From contig NZ_QXJM01000016.1 in the NCBI RefSeq assembly GCF_003570905.1, positions 124,001 to 188,000 on the forward strand: 64,000 bases of DNA, in the 5' to 3' direction. How positions within the stretch are numbered: position 1 is the stretch's first letter; every line of letters begins with the position of its first letter. A program made the position numbers and the translations under genes. Shown piece by piece: positions 56,901-64,000 of this stretch. Origin of the DNA: Cohnella faecalis (GTDB taxonomy: Bacteria; Bacillota; Bacilli; Paenibacillales; Paenibacillaceae). The notes beneath the pieces were generated by a model. It was given only the letters and a program-made list of their open reading frames with translations, had not been told where the DNA came from and searched no databases.

Positions 56901-59900
56901 ACGGAGAAGGTGAAGGTCACCCTCAAGGAAGGCAATCCGCAATCCAATGTCATTGTCGATTATGATTATGACGCGCAGGGACGGGTTATCAAAAAAACGT
57001 ATCCGGACGGCAACTACGAGGAATTTGAATACGATGCGCTGGATCGAACGAAGCTTTACAGAGTTAAGCCGGTGAACAAACCCGAGCGGGTTACCGCTTA
57101 TACGTATTCGGATTCCAGTCGTACATTTACTACGCTAAATCCGGATGGCACCGAAAGCATTTCCACATTCACGCCATTCGGACTTGAAATCAAGCAGCAG
57201 GTCAAGAAGGACACCGATATCCGATTGATGTTAGTCAACGACACCTACGACGGTCTGAATATTAATAAATCCAAGCCTTACGGCGATGCAGCTTATGCAA
57301 CGACGTATACTTACGATTCGCTAGGCAGACTCAAGACAACCGTTAACCCGGCAGCGGAGACGACAACCTATTATTATTCCAATAGTGCGAAGAACTTGGT
57401 TACGAACAAATCTACGTTGCAAAATACGGTAAAAGTGGTTCAGCCGGATGGAAAAGAAGAAATTTCATACTATAACCCGTTGGGCGAACTGGTCAAGGCG
57501 ACGGCAACGACCCCAGACGCAGCTAAAAATATCGTTGCAACCTATACCTACTCGAAGCTAGGCCAACTGCTTGAACAAAAAACAACGAGCGGCGGAATCG
57601 CTCAGACAACGAAATTTGCGTACGACAGTTTCGGTAATTTAATCAAAGTGAACGATGCGGAAGGTCAGTCTTATTCTTATACGTACGACCGGATGGGCAA
57701 TCTAATCCGCTCGAAAACGGGTACGAAAACGACCAGTTACAGCTATAACGAGACCGGCTGGAGAATGAAGAGCCTAGAAACAGATGAAGCTCCTCAGACT
57801 TATGCCTACAAAATCAATGGACTGGTAGATTATTATGTCGATGCCAACGGCAAAAAGCATCAATACGAGTATTCGACCGCATACCAGGTGGAAGCGTATA
57901 AGGTTTACAATGGGAGCAATCAGCTCGAATTGTCCGAAACGTACCAATATGATCCTGTAACGTACCTGGTTAGCAATGAAACCAATTCCGCGAATGAGAC
58001 CATTGGTTATGTCTATGACAAGTGGGGCAACTTGGACACCTTCACTGTCGCGAGCCGCGTGTACGACGTCAATTACGATTCCAATCTACGGTTCAATTCG
58101 CTCAAATATCCGGATCAGTCGGAAGTTCTCTACACTTACGATACTTCCAATCGCATCAATTCGGTGAGCTACCCGGGAATGGGAACCATTACTTATGCTT
58201 ACACGAAAGGAAGCAACAACTCGTCCTACACGATTCAGTATCCGAATAATAACAAGCAAGTAAAGCAATACGACGCATTCGGATCCGTCACGGCGATGAA
58301 AAGCTATTTGAACAACAGCACGACGCCTAACTGGTCCGAGTCTTACGGAACGGACGGATTCGGCAACGTCAAGACGATCCAGAACGGAAGTGCGACCCGT
58401 ACGTTCCAGTACGATGCGTTGAACCGTATTAACTCGGAGACCGCTTCTTCAGGTCAATTGACGTACACCTATGACGATATGGGCAACCGGTCGTCGTTGT
58501 CGGACAGCGGAGCCGTTCCTAGCGCCCCGGCAGGTATCGAGAGTCTCTCCACCTATACGGCGAAGAATCAGCTTGCAACTTACGCAAACAATGGGGTTTC
58601 TTCGCAATATACGTACTATCCAAACGGTCTGAGAGCAACGAAAAAGGTAGGCAACGAGACGACGCGCTACGTCTATTTAGACGGTCAGATTATCGAAGAA
58701 CTCGACGGTTCGGGCAATGTGAAAGCTCGAAATGTTTGGGCCAACGAGCTGCTGTATCGTCAAGACAACACGACCAACCAGCAAGGCTATTACTACTATA
58801 ACGGTCACGGAGACGTCGTTAGCATCAAGGACGGCAATGGCAACCCACTCAACAGCTACGAGTACGATACTTGGGGCAATTTCACGAGTAAGTCCGAGAC
58901 GATGTCCAATCCGTTCACGTATACGGGAGAAGTGTACGATAACGAGACGGGCTATATCTACCTCCGAGCTCGTTACTACGATCCTTCGATTGGGCGGTTT
59001 ATTTCTAAGGATACGTATGAAGGACAGTTAGATAATCCGTTGTCCCTAAATAATTATACGTACGTTCATAACAATCCATTAATCAATATTGATCCAACAG
59101 GTCATTATTGTGTATCTGCAGATGGTATGAATGCTCATTCTGGACTTTGTAAGGACGACAGTAATAAACCAACTAGACAAATAACAAAAGATACATCAAT
59201 GATTAACGCTCTGCCGTATATAGTTGACGGTGTGGTGAAAGGTTACTATAACACAGAAGGTAACCTCGTCATGTTCCCTGAAGATAAGTGGGCTAATCAA
59301 ACTTTTTGGAGCATAATAAGTGAAAAAGAATATAACGATCTATATGTCCTGTACGCAAGTTATTCCGGCTCCCCGCCTCCAACTACGAATACATGGAACA
59401 ATTCAAATGTTTCGCCGGGCTTGAGATATAATAGTGGAAAATCAGGCGGCAAAAGTAATGTTAAAGTAGTAAATCCATGCAACTGTTTTACAGCAGGAAC
59501 CAAGGTTCAAACTGACGAAGGGGAGAAGAATATCGAAGACATTAAAGTCGGAGATAAGGTTCTTTCCAAGGATGAAAAGACTGGCGATGTAGCTTATAAA
59601 GAGGTAACGGATACGTTCAACCATGAGACGGATGAGATATACAGCATTCAAGTAGGAGGTCAAACGATAGAATCGACCTTTAACCATCCGTTCTATGTGA
59701 AGGAAACAGGATGGACGTTTGTTAAAGACCTCAAAGTCGGTGACTTGCTTGTTCAGAGTGACGGGAATACACTCAAGATAGACAGCATCGAACTGGAGTA
59801 CAAGCACGTCACGGTTTACAACATGACGGTTGATGAGTTCCATACGTACTTTGTCTCCGACCTTGGGATTTGGGTGCACAATACTAATAAATGTACTTTC

Positions 59901-60163
59901 AGAGATGTTTCTAAATTGAGTAGTTGGACAAAAACAACGAATGGTCCTAAGGGGGCATTAAAAGAACAGGGTTTACGTTTGTTAAGAGAGAAGTACGTGG
60001 TAATGGACTAATCATTGATTACTACAAGGATGGCAATGGTCATTATGCACAACTTCATACAAACCAACTGAATAATACAGGAGCTCCTGGGAAATATGAT
60101 CCGCAACATTTTCACTATACAGATTCAAATGGAAATAGTATCAATAATAGCCATTACTACTAA
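53952..60163 (+). CDS. RHS-repeat polymorphic toxin with pretoxin HINT domain (one-base break near the toxin tip)
   Basis: Read through one missing base near 59990 this is a secreted protein of about 2,070 residues. A signal peptide (IIISFLFAVVLIQSSLPFG) is followed by a helical N-region and many YD repeats. The RHS core then closes with YLRARYYDPSIGRFISKDTY and ends in DPTGHYC. A pretoxin HINT autoprotease (about 1845-1977) starts at CFTAGTKVQT, with FNHPFYV and ending VSDLGIWVHN. The last about 90 residues are the toxin, continuing in the second frame as NGLIIDYYKDGNGHYAQLH to HYTDSNGNSINNSHYY. The toxin family is unrecognised. TTG at 53952 has GGTGGAG 8 nt before it. The AT-rich 3' module is typical of exchanged toxin tips. 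The candidate immunity gene follows by 14 nt. Confidence 0.85.
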
Positions 60164-60177
60164 TGGAGGGTTGACAA

Positions 60178-60663
60178 ATGATTTGCTTTAAGTATTCCAG
60201 ACCGTATTTTCTAATTGAAGATTCTATTTTACCTTTTCGAACAGAATTATATTTCGAAATATTTAATTGCTTTCTAGATGAAGACGAAATTTTGTTATTT
60301 GCTGGGCCAGTAAAAACAACAGATCGGGAGTATCTGAAATATATAGAAGAGCGCAAGGTATTAACGGGCTCCATTGATACGTGGTCATGGTGGCCAAAGT
60401 CAAGGAAGGAAATTATTTGGTTTAGGCCAAACACTAAATTGGAAATCTTGAAGGAGATAAGAGTTTTTTGTTCATGCTTTGTCACTGAAACTAAAAATAA
60501 AAATATTATCAATTTTAGTTATGCTTTGACTCTGGAGGAAACCGATGAAGGTATATGCCTATACATCTCTGAAAAGCAGAGCGGTAGCTTTTTGTCTGAA
60601 GTATTCCCAAAGATTAAAAAAGTCTTGAAGGATGACAAAATTTTATATGAATCATTGATTTAA
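60178..60663 (+). CDS. Candidate immunity protein for the RHS toxin
   Basis: The 161-residue acidic/aromatic protein is encoded 14 nt after the corrected toxin stop, with TGGAGGG before its ATG. Size and place are those of polymorphic-toxin immunity genes. It shares a short pattern with the protein at 61663-62184: a Trp-x-x-Pro region followed by KEIIWF and a run of spaced lysines (EIIWFRPNTKLEILKEI here, KIIWFSVTQKEDMIKAI there). Family not recognised; the role is inferred from position. Confidence 0.65.
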   Translation: MICFKYSRPYFLIEDSILPFRTELYFEIFNCFLDEDEILLFAGPVKTTDREYLKYIEERKVLTGSIDTWSWWPKSRKEIIWFRPNTKLEILKEIRVFCSCFVTETKNKNIINFSYALTLEETDEGICLYISEKQSGSFLSEVFPKIKKVLKDDKILYESLI

Positions 60664-60719
60664 CAAGATCTTAGGGGCGATTTGGTCAAGATACCATTTA
60701 GTGAGAATTATAAACACAC

Positions 60720-61385
60720 CTAGGCTACAAGCTGATTCCTGTACTCAACAGGAGTCAGCTTGTTTAGTTTTCGTTGTGCTCTATCTTCGTTGTAAAAACG
60801 AATGTATTCCTTAATTCTTCTTTGTGCCTCGTCGATTGATCGTATATCATAGGGGTAGAGTGCTTCGACTGTAAGATGAGAGAAGAAGCTCTCCATTGAG
60901 GCGTTGTCATAACAATTGCCTCGGCGTGACATGCTGATTTGGGCGCCAACCTGTGGCAGCATGTCGTGGTAGGCACGAGACGTGTAGTGGCTTCCTTGAT
61001 CGCTGTGAACGATCAATCCAGTCACGTCTTTATGTTTATCAAAGGACTTCCTGAACGTCTCTAAGACAAGCGGATTCATTGTACGACTGATTTGGTATCC
61101 GACGATTTCATTGTTCCATAGATACTTGATTGCGGATAAGCAGATCTTCTCATCTAACACACGATATTGCGTAATGTCTGTTACCCACTTCTGATTAGTT
61201 TTATCAGCGGTGAAATCCCTTTACAGCTTATTTTCTGCAATTCTGCCATCTGATACGGCAGCTTCATAACTCGTTCTATGGACATATTTGCGGCGTATGA
61301 TTGCTTTAATACCGAGCTCCTACATTAATCGACCTTTTTGTGATTGATTACAAGGCTGTATTGTCTGTATAGCTCATCTTGCACA
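60720..61385 (-). mobile_element. Decayed IS3-family transposase OrfB (integrase core), 5' truncated
   Basis: The intact 3' part (60720-61160) encodes an rve/DDE core: IVHSDQGSHYTS with the second Asp, ASMESFF with the Glu, and KLNKLTPVEYRNQLV at the end. Upstream, to about 61385, the frame still reads WVTDITQYRVLDEK (first Asp), ADKTNQ and ELGIKAIIRRKYVHRTSYEAA. It carries in-frame stops (TAG for the expected Lys before ELGIK; TAA before RDFTADK) and a frame break near VINHKKV. OrfA and the 5' end are missing. This is an inactive IS150/IS3-type remnant inserted among toxin-immunity genes. Some breaks could be sequencing error. Confidence 0.85.
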
Positions 61386-61594
61386 CAACGATATCCTACG
61401 GTCTTGATGATACCGAATTAGCCGAATACGAAGCAGAAAATAAAGGCTATCGGAAAGATGTTTTTGTGAAGATTCAAGATGATTATTACAACCTCCGAAC
61501 TGAAAATATCAAGGAAATCATTTGCCTGCTTTATGATGACGGGTATTTTAAACATCTTAAACCTGTCGATAAAGGAGTTCATGGTTTCGCATAA
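61379..61594 (+). pseudogene. 5'-truncated small gene at the IS junction
   Basis: The frame starts at the IS remnant edge and reads ISYGLDDTELAEYEAENKGY, RKDVFVKIQDDYYNLR and LLYDDGYFKHLKPVDKG. It then hits TAA but stays open with FNFDLEENLPMPIDVKQDGT to a second stop at about 61659. The style (acidic, small, AT-rich) is that of immunity-type proteins. No start codon or ribosome binding site of its own is visible, so its 5' end was probably lost to the IS insertion. Function unknown. Confidence 0.5.
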
Positions 61595-61662
61595 TTTAAC
61601 TTCGACCTTGAGGAAAACCTTCCTATGCCTATTGATGTTAAACAAGACGGAACTTGAATAGG

Positions 61663-62184
61663 ATGATCGAATTGGAAATAAATTTAAAACAGTCTTACGG
61701 TGTGATTAAGCATAGCATGTCAACTGAGAATATTGCTGATTTGATAAGTTTATTTATTGAAAAGGATTCGATCGCGTTATTTTCTTTTTATGAAAGAAAT
61801 ATGCATCTGTTTGACGTAAACACACAAAAGTTTATCTCAGATAGATTTGTTTTTGTGAATTCTGAATGGGTTTTGCCATGGGAAGAATCTATTCCTCATT
61901 GGGATGAACCGGATCAAACACCTCCAAAAATAATATGGTTTTCGGTAACGCAAAAGGAGGATATGATAAAAGCAATTGAAATTGATTATTTATTTAGATG
62001 TATTGTTATTAAGCAGGGCGAAGAGTTTAAACGATGTACAAATGTTCTATTTCATCAGGAATATTATTCGTCTGTTGATGAAGAGGACTATGAATATTAT
62101 TTAGGTTTTACAAATAAGGATTTCTTTTTTGTTAATTCTTTGGACGAAGTTAAAGAAAGGTTTGAGATAAGATTAATAGAGTAG
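61663..62184 (+). CDS. Immunity-like protein
   Basis: The 173-residue, acidic, AT-rich protein (ATG at 61663; TTG at 61654 is an alternative) reads ENIADLISLFIEKDSIALFS, EWVLPWEESIPHWDEPDQ and PPKIIWFSVTQKEDMIKAI. It ends with a Glu/Lys-rich helix. It resembles the protein at 60178-60663 in the IIWF region, so the two may be members of one immunity family. It lies in the RHS 3' cassette without a matching complete toxin and ends in a strong terminator. Role by context only. Confidence 0.55.
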   Translation: MIELEINLKQSYGVIKHSMSTENIADLISLFIEKDSIALFSFYERNMHLFDVNTQKFISDRFVFVNSEWVLPWEESIPHWDEPDQTPPKIIWFSVTQKEDMIKAIEIDYLFRCIVIKQGEEFKRCTNVLFHQEYYSSVDEEDYEYYLGFTNKDFFFVNSLDEVKERFEIRLIE

Positions 62185-62193
62185 GCGGTTAAG

Positions 62194-62227
62194 TAGACTT
62201 TGGGAGGATTCTCAAGGTCTTTTTTTT
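62194..62227 (+). terminator. Intrinsic terminator with eight T residues
   Basis: GACTTTGGGA (62196-62205) pairs with TCTCAAGGTC (62210-62219) with two G-T pairs, followed by T8 (62220-62227), just after the immunity-like gene. Confidence 0.85.
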
Positions 62228-62237
62228 GCCCCTACGT

Positions 62238-62268
62238 AAAAGCGGCACGATAACGACCGAATTTCTGG
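62238..62268 (+). repeat. Scrap of RHS coding sequence
   Basis: TAAAAGCG..ACGATAACGACCGAATTTCTGG matches the RHS gene around 56748-56790 with two differences in about 30 bases. It keeps the reading KSGTITTEFL against KSDTITTEFL there. It marks a past recombination between RHS copies. Confidence 0.7.
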
Positions 62269-62407
62269 GGCGGCTACATGCAAATCACTTGTTGTCGTAG
62301 AAATCGATGATTGGCTTAATCCATTATTTATAAGAAGAACGCAAGGGGTTACGGAGATTGTTGAATCTATTAATAAAGCAATTGAATATATAGAATCCAT
62401 TATCTGA
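62268..62407 (+). pseudogene. C-terminal fragment of an unidentified immunity-like gene
   Basis: Joined directly to the RHS scrap, the frame reads ATCKSLVVVEIDDWLNPLFI, RRTQGVTEIVESINKAIEYI and stops at 62405-62407. It has no start of its own. It looks like the tail of a small acidic protein cut by recombination. Most of it lies in the left arm of the terminal inverted repeat and therefore recurs, antisense, at the right edge of the window. Confidence 0.5.
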
Positions 62408-64000
62408 TTAGTTATATTATTGTCGTTCACCACATGCGAGTGTCATAACTCCATGTGGTTTTTGGTGTATCCTTTTCCGAAATTAAATATCAAAATCATC
62501 TCCGCGCACTAATAATACATAATTTGACAAAAATCGACTTTCAAATGTAAGATTCAAGTAGTTACTAAAAAAAGTTGTGATGAGCATAACGGGAGTGTGG
62601 ACAGGGTGAGAGGTGCATTATCTCGTTTAGTTAAGCAAGCGCTTACTCCGAGAGGACCCAACGCGCAAGGGATCAGGCCATTTCATTCTTATGCCGCAGC
62701 CGTAATCAAGCCGGGCATTCCCGACAAGTACTTCGAGCATTTGCACAAGACGGGTTTATTGACGGAATCCCGGAGTATTGAGAATTGCGACATTGCCCGA
62801 ATTTTCCTTGAACGGGGACACTAGTCGTCTCACTCCAATCGCCGGACAGATTACGAGCTAACAAGGATATGCTTGTGAAGCAAGCGCAAAGTCTGCCGCA
62901 GGGTGTTTTGTTTTTTACGGGCACCGTGGCGGTAAACACGGGCAAGTGACCGAATCCGGTCAAAAAATAGGCGTAAACAGAGGTTGCGTGATTGCGACCG
63001 GCACCGGCGAATTTATCGAGTGGGACAAGCAGTCGGTAAGCACTGTGATAATTGGCCCCATGAGTTTACGGTGCAGACCGGTGCGAAAGAAGCGCCGTTT
63101 GTCAAATCGGTGAATATCGAAGCCGGGAGCGCTTTTATATCAGGCAATGCCTCGATATTATAACGACATCCCTGCCGCTTCCATCAACCGCTTTGACCAA
63201 AACGGCAGCGCCGCTTTCTTTCGCACCGGTCTGCACCGTAAACTCATGGGGCCAATTATCCAAAGTGCTTACCGACTGCTTGTCCCACTCGATAAATTCG
63301 CCGTGCCGGTCGCAATCACGGCAACCTCTGTTTACGCCTATTTTTTGACCGGATTTCGGTTCACTTGCCCCGTGTTTACCGCCACGTGCCCGTACAAAAC
63401 AAAACACCCTGCGGCAGACTTTGCGCTTGCTTCACAGCATATCCCTTGTTAGCTCGTAAACTCTGTCCGGCGATTGGAGTGAGACGACTAGTGTCCCGTT
63501 CAAGGAAAATTCGGGCAATGTCGCATTCTCAATACTCCGGGATTCCCGTCAATAACCCGTCTTGTGCAAATCTCGAAGTACTTGTCGAATGCCGCTTGAT
63601 TACGGCTGCGGCATAAGAATGAAATGGCCTGATCCCTTGCGCGTTGGGTCCTCTCGGAGTAAGCGCTTGCTTAACTAAACGAAAATGCACCTCTCACCCT
63701 GTCCCACATCCCGTTTGCTCATCACAACTTTTTTTAGAACTACTTGAATCTTACATTTGAAAGTCGATTTTTGTCAAATTATGTATTATTAGTGCGCGAG
63801 ATGATTTTGATATTTAATTTCGGAAAAGGGATACACCAAAAACACATGGAGTTATGACACTCGCATGTGGTGAACGACAATAATATAACTAATCAGATAA
63901 TGGATTCTATATATTCAATTGCTTTATTAATAGATTCAACAATCTCCGTAACCCCTTGCGTTCTTCTTATAAATAATGGATTAAGCCAATCATCGATTTC
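62300..64000. repeat. Long imperfect inverted repeat (two arms of about 0.79 kb, centre about 0.12 kb)
   Basis: The left arm (62300 to about 63090) is the reverse complement of the right arm (about 63215 to 64000). Its outermost bases, GAAATCGATGATTGG, coincide with the last bases of the window, so the repeat may extend further. The arms differ at roughly twenty or more places, nearly all one-base indels (for example ATGTGGTTTTTGG against ATGTGTTTTTGG, GTATCC against GTATCCC, GAACGGGG against GAACGGG). The central about 120 bp is unique. Frames inside the arms are broken and not recognised (pieces such as GEFIEWDKQSVSTLDNW and LTPRGPNAQGIRPFHSYAAA). Either a real inverted duplication or a fold-back assembly artefact. 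Confidence 0.9.

Noticed and set aside
60720-61385. Active insertion sequence
   Set aside because: OrfA and the 5' part are missing, in-frame stops are present, and no matching terminal inverted repeats were found by eye.
62597-62824. 75-codon reading frame in the left arm of the inverted repeat
   Set aside because: The other arm, which should encode the same product, breaks this frame by several indels, so the true frame cannot be decided.

Overview
The window looks like a chromosome segment of a Gram-positive, endospore-former-type bacterium of the Paenibacillaceae (Paenibacillus or Cohnella-like). This is inferred from the gene style: GntR/solute-binding-type regulators, a YesM/YesN two-component system beside a CUT1 sugar ABC transporter, AraC regulators beside glycoside hydrolases, a perfect cre box, a TmrB homologue, an S-layer (SLH) remnant, strong AGGAGG-type ribosome binding sites with TTG/GTG starts, and a fairly GC-rich background broken by AT-rich islands. 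No rRNA, tRNA or CRISPR was seen.

Layout. (1) 1-14536: a dense, mostly co-directional catabolic cluster controlled by an IclR regulator. It holds a DapA-type lyase, a cyclase-family hydrolase, GH20 hexosaminidase, two M20 amidohydrolases, RidA, two dehydrogenases, a D-threonine-aldolase/D-serine-dehydratase-type PLP enzyme, an SMP-30 lactonase, a FAH-family hydrolase and GH35 beta-galactosidase. Together they suit a non-phosphorylated oxidative route for an N-acetylated amino sugar or sugar acid released from a glycan. (2) 14537-17065: an AT-rich orphan resembling BtrH-type cysteine enzymes, ending in a strong terminator. (3) 17066-26507: YesM/YesN, a CUT1 ABC transporter and a GH78 rhamnosidase, a rhamnoside-use operon with a perfect cre box. 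(4) 26508-30361: a 51-bp-period tandem repeat array, an NHL/PhyH pair with a divergent AraC regulator, and a broken SLH gene. (5) 30518-36028: a three-gene candidate defence operon of ComEC-like MBL hydrolase, trypsin-NACHT-pentapeptide protein and zinc-finger/RES protein. (6) 36102-48431: assorted genes: a Rossmann protein, TmrB, GH105, AraC, ROK/MFS, an AlkZ-like protein, an AT-rich membrane protein, an SDR/TetR pair and a MocR/PurM pair. (7) 48684-62407: a secreted subtilisin with repeats, a 2,070-residue RHS/HINT polymorphic toxin, a candidate immunity gene, a decayed IS3 element, a second immunity-like gene and RHS scrap. (8) 62300-64000: a long inverted repeat reaching the window edge.

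Data quality matters here. At least six otherwise intact genes are each broken by exactly one missing base, several in G/C runs. The arms of the terminal inverted repeat differ almost only by one-base indels. The simplest reading is residual long-read indel error, so the broken genes are described at full length with the break site given, and the terminal palindrome may be an assembly artefact. Everything here was read by eye; no database search was possible.
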